From: Siphonodentalium dalli
Taxonomy: Eukaryota; Mollusca; Scaphopoda; Gadilida; Siphonodentaliidae
NCBI GenBank assembly: GCA_032622095.1
Contig: CP136064.1
Coordinates: 279,149,614-279,213,613 of the forward strand
DNA: 64,000 nucleotides
Direction: 5' to 3'
Within the stretch, counting starts at the first letter, position 1; every line of letters starts with the position of its first letter. A model generated the notes under the pieces. It saw nothing but the letters and a program-made list of their open reading frames with translations. It was not told where the DNA came from and ran no database searches. Positions 22,431 to 37,099 of the stretch are shown piece by piece. Made by a program: the position numbers and the translations under genes.

Positions 22431-25400
22431 GTGTATAAGTATACAGCGAGTGGTTGTCATTGGTGTGTGTATAAGTATACAGCGAGTGGTTGTCATTGGT
22501 GTGTGTATAAGTATACAGCGAGTGTTTGTCATTGGTGTTTGTATAAGTATACAGCGAGTGGTTGTCATTGGTGTGTGTATAAGTATACAGCGAGTGTTTG
22601 TCATTGGTGTTTGTATAAGTATACAGCGAGTGGTTGTCATTGGTGTGTGTATAAGTATACAGCGAGTGGTTGTCATTGGTGCGTGTATAAGTATACAGCT
22701 AGTGGTTGTCATTGGTGTGTGTATAAGTATACAGCGAGTGGTTGTCATTGGTGTGTGTATAAGTATACAGCGAGTGGTTGTCATTGGTGTTTGTATAAGT
22801 ATACAGCGAGTGGTTGTCATTGGTGTGTATATAAGTATACAGCGAGTGGTTGTCATTGGTGTTTGTATAAGTATACAGCGAGTGGTTGTCATTGGTGTGT
22901 GTATAAGTATACAGCGAGTGGTTGTCATTGGTGTTTGTATAAGTATACAGCGAGTGGTTGTCATTGGTGTTTGTATAAGTATACAGCGATGGTTGTCATT
23001 GGTGTTTGTATAAGTATACAGCGATGGTTGTCATTGGTGCGTATATAAGTATACAGCGAGTGGTTGTTATTGGTGTTTGTATAAGTATACAGCTAGTGGT
23101 TGTCATTGGTGTGTGTATAAGTATACAGCGAGTGGTTGTCATTGGTGTTTGTATAAGTATACAGCGAGTGGTTGTCATTGGTGTTTGTATAAGTATACAG
23201 CGATGGTTGTCATTGGTGTGTGTATAAGTATACAGCGATGGTTGTCATTGGTGTTTGTATAAGTATACAGCGATGGTTGTCATTGGTGTTTGTATAAGTA
23301 TACAGCGAGTGGTTGTCATTGGTGTGTGTATAAGTATACAGCGATGGTTGTCATTGGTGTGTATAAGTATACAGCGAGTGGTTGTCATTGGTGTGTGTAT
23401 AAGTATACAGCGAGTGGTTGTCATTGGTGTTTGTATAAGTATACAGCGATGGTTGTCATTGGTGTGTGTATAAGTATACAGCGAGTGGTTGTCATTGGTG
23501 TTTGTATAAGTATACAGCGATGGTTGTCATTGGTGTGTGTATAAGTATACAGCGATGGTTGTCATTGGTGTTTGTATAAGTATACAGCGAGTGGTTGTCA
23601 TTGGGGTGTGTATAAGTATACAGCGATGGTTGTCATTGGTGTTTGTATAAGTATACAGCGATGGTTGTCATTGGTGTTTGTATAAGTATACAGCGATGGT
23701 TGTCATTGGTGTGTGTATAAGTATACAGCGAGTGGTTGTCATTGGTGTGTGTATAAGTATACAGCTAGTGGTTGTCATTGGTGTGTGTATAAGTATACAG
23801 CGAGTGGTTGTCATTGGTGTGTATAAGTATACAGCGATGGTTGTCATTGGTGTTTGTATAAGTATACAGCGAGTGGTTGTCATTGGGGTGTGTATAAGTA
23901 TACAGCGAGTGGTTGTCATTGGTGTGTGTATAAGTATACAGCGAGTGGTTGTCATTGGTGTTTGTATAAGTATACAGCGAGTGGTTGTCATTGGTGTGTG
24001 TATAAGTATACAGCGATGGTTGTCATTGGTGTGTATAAGTATACAGCGAGTGGTTGTCATTGGTGTGTGTATAAGTATACAGCGATGGTTGTCATTGGTG
24101 TGTGTATAAGTATACAGCGAGTGGTTGTCATTGGGGTGTGTATAAGTATACAGCGAGTGGTTGTCATTGGTGTGTGTATAAGTATACAGCGAGTGGTTGT
24201 CATTGGTGTGTGTATAAGTATACAGCGAGTGGTTGTCATTGGTGTGTGTATAAGTATACAGCGAGTGGTTATCATTGGTGAGTGTATAAGTATACAGCGA
24301 TGGTTGTCATTGGTGTTTGTATAAGTATACAGCGAGTGGTTGTCATTGGTGTTTGTATAAGTATACAGCGAGTGGTTGTCATTGGTGTTTGTATAAGTAT
24401 ACAGCGAGTGGTTGTCATTGGTGTTTGTATAAGTATACAGCGAGTGGTTGTCATTGGTGTTTGTATAAGTATACAGCGAGTGGTTGTCATTGGTGTTTGT
24501 ATAAGTATACAGCGAGTGGTTGTCATTGGTGTGTGTATAAGTATACAGCGAGTGGTTGTCATTGGTGTGTATAAGTATACAGCGATGGTTGTCATTGGTG
24601 TGTGTATAAGTATACAGCGAGTGGTTGTCATTGGTGTTTGTATAAGTATACAGCGAGTGGTTGTCATTGGTGTGTGTATAAGTATACAGCGAGTGGTTGT
24701 CATTGGTGTATGTATAAGTATACAGCGAGTGGTTGTCATTGGTGTTTGTATAAGTATACAGCGAGTGGTTGTCATTGGTGTGTGTATAAGTATACAGCGA
24801 GTGGTTGTCATTGGTGTTTGTATAAGTATACAGCGAGTGGTTATCATTGGTGAGTGTATAAGTATACAGCGAGTGGTTGTCATTGGTGTTTGTATAAGTA
24901 TACAGCGAGTGGTTGTCATTGGTGTTTGTATAAGTATACAGCGAGTGGTTGTCATTGGTGTGTGTATAAGTATACAGCGAGTGGTTGTCATTGGTGTTTG
25001 TATAAGTATACAGCGAGTGGTTGTCATTGGTGTGTGTATAAGTATACAGCGAGTGGCTGTCATTGGTGTTTGTATAAGTATACAGCGAGTGGTTGTCATT
25101 GGTGTGTGTATAAGTATACAGCGAGTGGTTGTCATTGGTGTGTGTATAAGTATACAGCGAGTGGTTATCATTGGTGTGTGTATAAGTATACAGCGAGTGG
25201 TTGTCATTGGTGTGTGTATAAGTATACAGCGAGTGGTTGTCATTGGTATGTGTATAAGTATACAGCGAGTGGTTGTCATTGGTGTGTGTATAAGTATACA
25301 GCGAGTGGTTGTCATTGGTGTGTGTATAAGTATACAGCGAGTGGTTGTCATTGGTGTGTGTATAAGTATACAGCGAGTGGTTGTCATTGGTGTTTGTATA

Positions 25401-28400
25401 AGTATACAGCGATGGTTGTCATTGGTGTTTGTATAAGTATACAGCGATGGTTGTCATTGGTGTTTGTATAAGTATACAGCGAGTGGTTGTCATTGGTGTT
25501 TGTATAAGTATACAGCGATGGTTGTCATTGGTGTTTGTATAAGTATACAGCGATGGTTGTCATTGGTGTTTGTATAAGTATACAGCGATGGTTGTCATTG
25601 GTGTTTGTATAAGTATACAGCGATGGTTGTCATTGGTGTGTGTATAAGTATACAGCGAGTGTTTGTCATTGGTGTTTGTATAAGTATACAGCGAGTGGTT
25701 GTCATTGGTGTTTGTATAAGTATACAGCGAGTGGTTGTCATTGGTGTTTGTATAAGTATACAGCGAGTGGTTGTCATTGGTGCGTGTATAAGTATACAGC
25801 GAGTGGTTGTCATTGGTGTGTGTATAAGTATACAGCGAGTGGTTGTCATTGGTGTGTGTATAAGTATACAGCGAGTGGTTGTCATTGGTGTTTGTATAAG
25901 TATACAGCGAGTGGTTGTCATTGGTGCGTGTATAAGTATACAGCGAGTGGTTGTCATTGGTGTTTGTATAAGTATACAGCGAGTGGTTGTCATTGGTGTT
26001 TGTATAAGTATACAGCGATGGTTGTCATTGGTGTTTGTATAAGTATACAGCGAGTGGTTGTCATTGGTGTTTGTATAAGTATACAGCGATGGTTGTCATT
26101 GGTGTTTGTATAAGTATACAGCGATGGTTGTCATTGGTGTTTGTATAAGTATACAGCGAGTGGTTGTCATTGGTGTTTGTATAAGTATACAGCGAGGGGT
26201 TGTCATTGGTGTTTGTATAAGTATACAGCGAGTGGTTGTCATTGGTGTTTGTATAAGTATACAGCGAGTGGTTGTCATTGGTGTTTGTATAAGTATACAG
26301 CGAGTGGTTGTCATTGGTGTGTGTATAAGTATACAGCGAGTGGTTGTCATTGGTGTTTGTATAAGTATACAGCGAGTGGTTGTCATTGGTGCGTGTATAA
26401 GTATACAGCGAGTGGTTATCATTGGTGTGTATATAAGTATACAGCGATGGTTGTCATTGGTGTTTGTATAAGTATACAGCGATGGTTGTCATTGGTGTGT
26501 GTATAAGTATACAGCGATGGTTGTCATTGGTGTTTGTATAAGTATACAGCGAGGGGTTGTCATTGGTGTGTGTGTATAAGTATACAGCGATGGTTGTCAT
26601 TGGTGCGTGTATAAGTATACAGCGAGTGGTTGTTATTGGTGTGTGTATAAGTATACAGCGAGTGGTTGTCATTGGTGTGTGTATAAGTATACAGCGAGTG
26701 GTTGTTATTGGTGTGTATATAAGTATACAGCGAGTGGTTGTCATTGGTGTTTGTATAAGTATACAGCGAGTGGTTGTCATTGGTGTTTGTATAAGTATAC
26801 AGCGAGGGGTTGTCATTGGTGTTTGTATAAGTATACAGCGAGTGGTTGTCATTGGTGTTTGTATAAGTATACAGCGAGTGGTTGTCATTGGTGTTTGTAT
26901 AAGTATACAGCGAGTGGTTGTCATTGGTGTGTGTATAAGTATACAGCGAGTGGTTGTCATTGGTGTTTGTATAAGTATACAGCGAGTGGTTGTCATTGGT
27001 GCGTGTATAAGTATACAGCGAGTGGTTATCATTGGTGTGTATATAAGTATACAGCGATGGTTGTCATTGGTGTTTGTATAAGTATACAGCGATGGTTGTC
27101 ATTGGTGTGTGTATAAGTATACAGCGATGGTTGTCATTGGTGTGTGTATAAGTATACAGCGAGTGGTTGTCATTGGTGTGTGTATAAGTATACAGCGAGT
27201 GGTTGTCATTGGTGTTTGTATAAGTATACAGCGAGTGGTTGTCATTGGTGTTTGTATAAGTATACAGCGAGTGGTTATCATTGGTGTTTGTATAAGTATA
27301 CAGCGAGTGGTTGTCATTGGTGTTTGTATAAGTATACAGCGAGTGGTTGTCATTGGTGAGTGTATAAGTATACAGCGAGTGGTTGTCATTGGTGCGTGTA
27401 TAAGTATACAGCGAGTGGTTGTCATTGGTGTATGTATAAGTATACAGCGAGTGGTTGTCATTGGTGCGTGTATAAGTATACAGCGAGTGGTTGTCATTGG
27501 TGTGTGTATAAGTATACAGCGAGTGGTTGTCATTGGTGCGTGTATAAGTATACAGCGAGTGGTTGTCATTGGTGTGTGTATAAGTATACAGCGAGTGGTT
27601 GTCATTGGTGTTTGTATAAGTATACAGCGAGTGGTTGTCATTGGTGTTTGTATAAGTATACAGCGAGTGGTTGTCATTGGTATGTGTATAAGTATACAGC
27701 GAGTGGTTGTCATTGGTGCGTGTATAAGTATACAGCGAGTGGTTGTCATTGGTGTATGTATAAGTATACAGCGAGTGGTTGTCATTGGGGTGTGTATAAG
27801 TATACAGCGAGTGGTTGTCATTGGTGTGTGTATAAGTATACAGCGAGTGGTTGTCATTGGTGCGTGTATAAGTATACAGCGAGTGGTTGTCATTGGTGTA
27901 TGTATAAGTATACAGCGAGTGGTTGTCATTGGTGCGTGTATAAGTATACAGCGAGTGGTTATCATTGGTGTGTGTATAAGTATACAGCGAGTGGTTGTCA
28001 TTGGTGCGTGTATAAGTATACAGCGAGTGGTTGTCATTGGTGCGTGTATAAGTATACAGCGAGTGGTTGTCATTGGTGTTTGTATAAGTATACAGCGAGT
28101 GGTTGTCATTGGTGCGTGTATAAGTATACAGCGAGTGGTTGTCATTGGTGTGTGTATAAGTATACAGCGAGTGGTTGTCATTGGTGCGTGTATAAGTATA
28201 CAGCGAGTGGTTGTCATTGGTGTTTGTATAAGTATACAGCGAGTGGTTGTCATTGGTGTTTGTATAAGTATACAGCGATGGTTGTCATTGGTGTGTGTAT
28301 AAGTATACAGCGATGGTTGTCATTGGTGTTTGTATAAGTATACAGCGATGGTTGTCATTGGTGTGTGTATAAGTATACAGCGATGGTTGTCATTGGTGTG

Positions 28401-29220
28401 TATAAGTATACAGCGATGGTTGTCATTGGTGTTTGTATAAGTATACAGCGATGGTTGTCATTGGTGTTTGTATAAGTATACAGCGAGTGGTTGTCATTGG
28501 TGCGTGTATAAGTATACAGCGAGTGGTTATCATTGGTGTGTGTATAAGTATACAGCGAGTGGTTATCATTGGTGAGTGTATAAGTATACAGCGAGTGGTT
28601 GTCATTGGTATGTGTATAAGTATACAGCGAGTGGTTATCATTGGTGTGTGTATAAGTATACAGCGAGTGGTTGTCATTGGTGCGTGTATAAGTATACAGC
28701 GAGTGGTTATCATTGGTGTGTGTATAAGTATACAGCGAGTGGTTGTCATTGGTGCGTGTATAAGTATACAGCGAGTGGTTGTCATTGGTATGTGTATAAG
28801 TATACAGCGAGTGGTTATCATTGGTGAGTGTATAAGTATACAGCGAGTGGTTGTCATTGGTGTGTGTATAAGTATACAGCGAGTGGTTGTCATTGGTGTG
28901 TGTATAAGTATACAGCGAGTGGTTGTCATTGGTGTTTGTATAAGTATACAGCGAGTGGTTGTCATTGGTGCGTGTATAAGTATACAGCTAGTGGTTGTCA
29001 TTGGTGCGTGTATAAGTATACAGCGAGTGGTTGTCATTGGTGTGTGTATAAGTATACAGCGAGTGGTTGTCATTGGTGTTTGTATAAGTATACAGCGATG
29101 GTTGTCATTGGTGTGTGTATAAGTATACAGCGAGTGGTTGTCATTGGTGTGTGTATAAGTATACAACGAGTGGTTGTCATTGGTGTTTGTATAAGTATAC
29201 AGCGATGGTTGTCATTGGTG
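22431..29220 (+). repeat. Subdomain 9: zone of 35-bp (GCGATGG) and 34-bp units
   Basis: About 40 units have GCGATGG in place of GCGAGTGG (35 bp), often adjacent, as at 22,987-23,271, 25,410-25,625, 28,276-28,450. Five 34-bp units lack one GT (near 23,361, 23,818, 24,030, 24,568, 28,396). TGAGTG, GGTTATC and TGGGGTG variants also occur. The frame of any reading shifts at each of these units, so no long protein could be read through. No gene. Confidence 0.87.
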
Positions 29221-31430
29221 TGTGTATAAGTATACAGCGAGTGGTTGTCATTGGTGTTTGTATAAGTATACAGCTAGTGGTTGTCATTGGTGCGTGTATA
29301 AGTATACAGCGAGTGGTTGTCATTGGTGTTTGTATAAGTATACAGCGAGTGGTTGTCATTGGTGTTTGTATAAGTATACAGCGAGTGGTTGTCATTGGTG
29401 CGTGTATAAGTATACAGCGAGTGGTTGTCATTGGTGTTTGTATAAGTATACAGCGAGTGGTTGTCATTGGTGTTTGTATAAGTATACAGCGAGTGGTTGT
29501 CATTGGTGTTTGTATAAGTATACAGCTAGTGGTTGTCATTGGTGTTTGTATAAGTATACAGCGAGTGGTTGTCATTGGTGCGTGTATAAGTATACAGCGA
29601 GTGGTTGTCATTGGTGCGTGTATAAGTATACAGCGAGTGGTTGTCATTGGTGTTTGTATAAGTATACAGCGAGTGGTTGTCATTGGTGTGTGTATAAGTA
29701 TACAGCGAGTGGTTGTCATTGGTGTTTGTATAAGTATACAGCGAGTGGTTGTCATTGGTGTTTGTATAAGTATACAGCTAGTGGTTGTCATTGGTGCGTG
29801 TATAAGTATACAGCGAGTGGTTGTCATTGGTGCGTGTATAAGTATACAGCGAGTGGTTGTCATTGGTGTTTGTATAAGTATACAGCGAGTGGTTGTCATT
29901 GGTGCGTGTATAAGTATACAGCGAGTGGTTGTCATTGGTGCGTGTATAAGTATACAGCGAGTGGTTGTCATTGGTGTTTGTATAAGTATACAGCGAGTGG
30001 TTGTCATTGGTGTGTGTATAAGTATACAGCGAGTGGTTGTCATTGGTGCGTGTATAAGTATACAGCGAGTGGTTGTCATTGGTGCGTGTATAAGTATACA
30101 GCTAGTGGTTGTCATTGGTGCGTGTATAAGTATACAGCGAGTGGTTGTCATTGGTGCGTGTATAAGTATACAGCGAGTGGTTGTCATTGGTGTTTGTATA
30201 AGTATACAGCGAGTGGTTGTCATTGGTGTGTGTATAAGTATACAGCGAGTGGTTGTCATTGGTGCGTGTATAAGTATACAGCGAGTGGTTGTCATTGGTG
30301 TTTGTATAAGTATACAGCGAGTGGTTGTCATTGGTGCGTGTATAAGTATACAGCGAGTGGTTGTCATTGGTGCGTGTATAAGTATACAGCTAGTGGTTGT
30401 CATTGGTGCGTGTATAAGTATACAGCGAGTGGTTGTCATTGGTGCGTGTATAAGTATACAGCGAGTGGTTGTCATTGGTGCGTGTATAAGTATACAGCTA
30501 GTGGTTGTCATTGGTGCGTGTATAAGTATACAGCGAGTGGTTGTCATTGGTGTTTGTATAAGTATACAGCGAGTGGTTGTCATTGGTGCGTGTATAAGTA
30601 TACAGCGAGTGGTTGTCATTGGTGCGTGTATAAGTATACAGCTAGTGGTTGTCATTGGTGCGTGTATAAGTATACAGCGAGTGGTTGTCATTGGTGCGTG
30701 TATAAGTATACAGCGAGTGGTTGTCATTGGTGCGTGTATAAGTATACAGCTAGTGGTTGTCATTGGTGCGTGTATAAGTATACAGCGAGTGGTTGTCATT
30801 GGTGCGTGTATAAGTATACAGCGAGTGGTTGTCATTGGTGCGTGTATAAGTATACAGCGAGTGGTTGTCATTGGTGCGTGTATAAGTATACAGCTAGTGG
30901 TTGTCATTGGTGTTTGTATAAGTATACAGCGAGTGGTTGTCATTGGTGCGTGTATAAGTATACAGCGAGTGGTTGTCATTGGTGCGTGTATAAGTATACA
31001 GCGAGTGGTTGTCATTGGTGTGTGTATAAGTATACAGCGAGTGGTTGTCATTGGTGTGTGTATAAGTATACAGCGAGTGGTTGTCATTGGTGTTTGTATA
31101 AGTATACAGCTAGTGGTTGTCATTGGTGTTTGTATAAGTATACAGCGAGTGGTTGTCATTGGTGTTTGTATAAGTATACAGCTAGTGGTTGTCATTGGTG
31201 CGTGTATAAGTATACAGCGAGTGGTTGTCATTGGTGTTTGTATAAGTATACAGCTAGTGGTTGTCATTGGTGCGTGTATAAGTATACAGCTAGTGGTTGT
31301 CATTGGTGCGTGTATAAGTATACAGCTAGTGGTTGTCATTGGTGCGTGTATAAGTATACAGCTAGTGGTTGTCATTGGTGTTTGTATAAGTATACAGCTA
31401 GTGGTTGTCATTGGTGTGTGTATAAGTATA
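29221..31430 (+). repeat. Subdomain 10: GCGTG and GCTAG units, strictly 36 bp
   Basis: TGCGTG linkers and GCTAGTGG units dominate and no length variant occurs. GCTAG is found at 29,275, 29,527, 29,779, 30,103, 30,391, 30,499, 30,643, 30,751 and 30,895, all multiples of 36 bp apart; five adjacent GCTAG units lie at 31,255-31,399. No gene. Confidence 0.85.
30391..30894 (+). repeat. 252-bp (7-unit) higher-order repeat
   Basis: The two copies 30,391-30,642 and 30,643-30,894 share the GCTAG spacing 108 + 144 bp and the same unit order. The only difference I see is one linker, TGTTTG in the first copy against TGCGTG in the second. Confidence 0.85.
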
Positions 31431-34400
31431 CAGCGAGTGGTTGTAATTGGTGTTTGTATAAGTATACAGCGAGTGGTTGTCATTGGTGTTTGTATAAGTA
31501 TACAGCGAGTGGTTGCCATTGGTGTGTGTATAAGTATACAGCGAGTGGTTGTCATTGGTGTGTGTATAAGTATACAGCGAGTGGTTGTAATTGGTGTTTG
31601 TATAAGTATACAGCCAGTGGTTGTCATTGGTGTTTGTATAAGTATACAGCGAGTGGCTGTCATTGGTGTGTATATAAGTATACAGCGAGTGGTTGTCATT
31701 GGTGTTTGTATAAGTATACAGCGAGTGGTTGTCATTGGTGTATGTATAAGTATACAGCGAGTGGTTGTCATTGGTGTGTGTATAAGTATACAGCCAGTGG
31801 TTGTCATTGGTGTTTGTATAAGTATACAGCGAGTGGTTGTCATTGGTGTATATATAAGTATACAGCGAGTGGTTGTCATTGGTGTGTGTATAAGTATACA
31901 GCTAGTGGTTGTCATTGGTGTGTGTATAAGTATACAGCGAGTGGTTATCATTGGTGTGTGTATAAGTATACAGCGAGTGGTTGTCATTGGTGTTTGTATA
32001 AGTATACAGCGAGTGGTTGTCATTGGTGTTTGTATAAGTATACAGCGAGTGGTTGTCATTGGTGTATGTATAAGTATACAGCGAGTGGTTGTCATTGGTG
32101 TATATATAAGTATACAGCGAGTGGTTGTCATTGGTGTATATATAAGTATACAGCGAGTGGTTGTCATTGGTGTTTGTATAAGTATACAGCGAGTGGTTGT
32201 CATTGGTGTATGTATAAGTATACAGCCAGTGGTTGTCATTGGTGTATGTATAAGTATACAGCGAGTGGTTGTCATTGGTGTATGTATAAGTATACAGCCA
32301 GTGGTTGTCATTGGTGTTTGTATAAGTATACAGCCAGTGGTTGTCATTGGTATATATAAGTATACAGCGAGTGGTTGTCATTGGTGTATGTATAAGTATA
32401 CAGCCAGTGGTTGTCATTGGTGCGTGTATAAGTATACAGCTAGTGGTTGTCATTGGTGTTTGTATAAGTATACAGCGAGTGGTTGTCATTGGTGTATATA
32501 TAAGTATACAGCCAGTGGTTGTCATTGGTGTTTGTATAAGTATACAGCGAGTGGCTGTCATTGGTGTTTGTATAAGTATACAGCGAGTGGTTGTCATTGG
32601 TGTGTGTATAAGTATACAGCGAGTGGTTGTCATTGGTATATATAAGTATACAGCGAGTGGTTGTCATTGGTGTATGTATAAGTATACAGCGAGTGGTTGT
32701 CATTGGTGTATGTATAAGTATACAGCGAGTGGTTGTCATTGGTGTATGTATAAGTATACAGCGAGTGGTTGTGATTGGTGTGTGTATAAGTATACAGCGA
32801 GTGGTTGTGATTGGTGTGTGTATAAGTATACAGCGAGTGGTTGTCATTGGTGTATATATAAGTATACAGCGAGTGGTTGTCATTGGTGTTTGTATAAGTA
32901 TACAGCGAGTGGTTGTCATTGGTGTATATATAAGTATACAGCGAGTGGTTGTCATTGGTGCGTGTATAAGTATACAGCGAGTGGTTGTCATTGGTGTATA
33001 TATAAGTATACAGCGAGTGGTTGTCATTGGTGTGTATATAAGTATACAGCCAGTGGTTGTCATTGGTGTGTATATAAGTATACAGCCAGTGGTTGTCATT
33101 GGTGCGTGTATAAGTATACAGCGAGTGGTTGTCATTGGTGTTTGTATAAGTATACAGCGAGTGGTTGTCATTGGTGCGTGTATAAGTATACAGCGAGTGG
33201 TTGTCATTGGTGTGTGTATAAGTATACAGCCAGTGGTTGTCATTGGTGTATATATAAGTATACAGCCAGTGGTTGTCATTGGTATATATAAGTATACAGC
33301 CAGTGGTTGTCATTGGTGTTTGTATAAGTATACAGCGAGTGGTTGTCATTGGTGTGTGTATAAGTATACAGCGAGTGGTTGTCATTGGTGTTTGTATAAG
33401 TATACAGCCAGTGGTTGTCATTGGTGTGTGTATAAGTATACAGCCAGTGGTTGTCATTGGTGTTTGTATAAGTATACAGCCAGTGGTTGTCATTGGTGTA
33501 TGTATAAGTATACAGCGAGGGGTTGTCATTGGTGCGTGTATAAGTATACAGCCAGTGGTTGTCATTGGTATATATATAAGTATACAGCGAGTGGTTGTCA
33601 TTGGTATATATAAGTATACAGCGAGTGGTTGTCATTGGTGTATATATAAGTATACAGCGAGTGGTTGTCATTGGTGCGTGTATAAGTATACAGCGAGTGG
33701 TTGTCATTGGTGCGTGTATAAGTATACAGCGAGTGGTTGTCATTGGTGTTTGTATAAGTATACAGCGAGTGGTTGTCATTGGTGTTTGTATAAGTATACA
33801 GCGAGTACGTGGTTGTCATTGGTGCGTGTATAAGTATACAGCGAGTGGTTGTCATTGGTGTTTGTATAAGTATACAGCGAGTGGTTGTCATTGGTGCGTG
33901 TATAAGTATACAGCGAGTGGTTGTCATTGGTGTTTGTATAAGTATACAGCGAGTACGTGGTTGTCATTGGTGCGTGTATAAGTATACAGCGAGTGGTTGT
34001 CATTGGTGTATGTATAAGTATACAGCGAGTGGTTGTCATTGGTGTATGTATAAGTATACAGCGAGTGGTTGTCATTGGTGTATATATAAGTATACAGCCA
34101 GTGGTTGTCATTGGTGTTTGTATAAGTATACAGCGAGTGGTTGTCATTGGTGCGTGTATAAGTATACAGCGAGTGGTTGTCATTGGTGTTTGTATAAGTA
34201 TACAGCGATGGTTGTCATTGGTGTGTGTATAAGTATACAGCAAGTGGTTGTCATTGGTGCGTGTATAAGTATACAGCGAGTGGTTGTCATTGGTGTTTGT
34301 ATAAGTATACAGCGAGTGGTTGTCATTGGTGTTTGTATAAGTATACAGCGAGTGGTTGTCATTGGTGTTTGTATAAGTATACAGCGAGTGGTTGTCATTG

Positions 34401-34443
34401 GTGTATGTATAAGTATACAGCGAGTGGTTGTCATTGGTGTATA

Positions 34444-34907
34444 TATAAGTATACAGCGAGTGGTTGTCATTGGTGCGTGTATAAGTATACAGCCAGTGGT
34501 TGTCATTGGTGTATATATAAGTATACAGCCAGTGGTTGTCATTGGTGTATGTATAAGTATACAGCTAGTGGTTGTCATTGGTGTATGTATAAGTATACAG
34601 CCAGTGGTTGTCATTGGTGCGTGTATAAGTATACAGCTAGTGGTTGTCATTGGTGTATGTATAAGTATACAGCGAGTGGTTGTCATTGGTGCGTGTATAA
34701 GTATACAGCCAGTGGTTGTCATTGGTGTATATATAAGTATACAGCCAGTGGTTGTCATTGGTGTATGTATAAGTATACAGCTAGTGGTTGTCATTGGTGT
34801 ATGTATAAGTATACAGCCAGTGGTTGTCATTGGTGCGTGTATAAGTATACAGCTAGTGGTTGTCATTGGTGTATGTATAAGTATACAGCGAGTGGTTGTC
34901 ATTGGTG
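34444..34907 (+). repeat. 216-bp (6-unit) higher-order repeat, second family
   Basis: Bases 34,444-34,691 are repeated at 34,660-34,907, an offset of 216 bp. The six-unit order combines GCGTG, TATATA and GTATG linkers with GCCAG, GCTAG and GCGAG. The match ends where a TATATA linker replaces GCGTG at 34,908. Confidence 0.85.
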
Positions 34908-37099
34908 TATATATAAGTATACAGCCAGTGGTTGTCATTGGTGTTTGTATAAGTATACAGCGAGTGGTTGTCATTGGTGTATATATAAGTATACAGCGAG
35001 TGGTTGTCATTGGTGTGTGTATAAGTATACAGCGAGTGGTTGTCATTGGTGTGTGTATAAGTATACAGCGAGTGGTTGTCATTGGTGTATGTATAAGTAT
35101 ACAGCGAGTGGTTGTCATTGGTGTGTGTATAAGTATACAGCGAGTGGTTGTCATTGGTGTGTGTATAAGTATACAGCGAGTGGTTGTCATTGGTGTATGT
35201 ATAAGTATACAGCTAGTGGTTGTCATTGGTGTATGTATAAGTATACAGCCAGTGGTTGTCATTGGTGCGTGTATAAGTATACAGCTAGTGGTTGTCATTG
35301 GTGTATGTATAAGTATACAGCGAGTGGTTGTCATTGGTGTATATATAAGTATACAGCCAGTGGTTGTCATTGGTGTTTGTATAAGTATACAGCGAGTGGT
35401 TGTCATTGGTGTATATATAAGTATACAGCGAGTGGTTGTCATTGGTGTGTGTATAAGTATACAGCGAGTGGTTGTCATTGGTGTATATATAAGTATACAG
35501 CCAGTGGTTGTCATTGGTGTTTGTATAAGTATACAGCGAGTGGTTGTCATTGGTGTATATATAAGTATACAGCGAGTGGTTGTCATTGGTGTATGTATAA
35601 GTATACAGCCAGTGGTTGTCATTGGTGTATGTATAAGTATACAGCCAGTGGTTGTCATTGGTGTATATATAAGTATACAGCGAGTGGTTGTCATTGGTGT
35701 TTGTATAAGTATACAGCTAGTGGTTGTCATTGGTGTGTGTATAAGTATACAGCGAGTGGTTGTCATTGGTGTTTGTATAAGTATACAGCCAGTGGTTGTC
35801 ATTGGTGTATATATAAGTATACAGCCAGTGGTTGTCATTGGTGTTTGTATAAGTATACAGCCAGTGGTTGTCATTGGTGTATATATAAGTATACAGCGAG
35901 TGGTTGTCATTGGTGTATGTATAAGTATACAGCCAGTGGTTGTCATTGGTGTGTGTATAAGTATACAGCGAGTGGTTGTCATTGGTGTATATATAAGTAT
36001 ACAGCGAGTGGTTGTCATTGGTGTGTGTATAAGTATACAGCGAGTGGTTGTCATTGGTGTGTGTATAAGTATACAGCGAGTGGTTGTCATTGGTGCGTGT
36101 ATAAGTATACAGCGAGTGGTTGTCATTGGTGTATGTATAAGTATACAGCGAGTGGTTGTCATTGGTGTATATATAAGTATACAGCGAGTGGTTGTCATTG
36201 GTGTATATAAGTATACAGCCAGTGGTTGTCATTGGTGCGTGTATAAGTATACAGCGAGTGGTTGTCATTGGTGTATGTATAAGTATACAGCGAGTGGTTG
36301 TCATTGGTGTATGTATAAGTATACAGCGAGTGGTTGTCATTGGTGTATATAAGTATACAGCGAGTGGTTGTCATTGGTGTATATAAGTATACAGCGAGTG
36401 GTTGTCATTGGTGCGTGTATAAGTATACAGCGAGTTGTTCTCATTGGTGTTTGTATAAGTATACAGCGAGTGGTTGTCATTGGTGCGTGTATAAGTATAC
36501 AGCGAGTTGTTCTCATTGGTGCGTGTATAAGTATACAGCGAGTGGTTGTCATTGGTGTGTGTATAAGTATACAGCCAGTGGTTGTCATTGGTGTTTGTAT
36601 AAGTATACAGCGAGTGGTTGTCATTGGTGTGTGTATAAGTATACAGCGAGTGGTTGTCATTGGTGTATGTATAAGTATACAGCCAGTGGTTGTCATTGGT
36701 GTATGTATAAGTATACAGCCAGTGGTTGTCATTGGTGTTTGTATAAGTATACAGCCAGTGGTTGTCATTGGTGTATATATAAGTATACAGCCAGTGGTTG
36801 TCATTGGTGTTTGTATAAGTATACAGCGAGTGGTTGTCATTGGTGTATGTATAAGTATACAGCGAGTGGTTGTCATTGGTGTATGTATAAGTATACAGCG
36901 AGTGGTTGTCATTGGTGTATATAAGTATACAGCCAGTGGTTGTCATTGGTGTATGTATAAGTATACAGCCAGTGGTTGTCATTGGTGTTTGTATAAGTAT
37001 ACAGCCAGTGGTTGTCATTGGTGTATGTATAAGTATACAGCCAGTGGTTGTCATTGGTGTTTGTATAAGTATACAGCCAGTGGTTGTCATTGGTGTATA

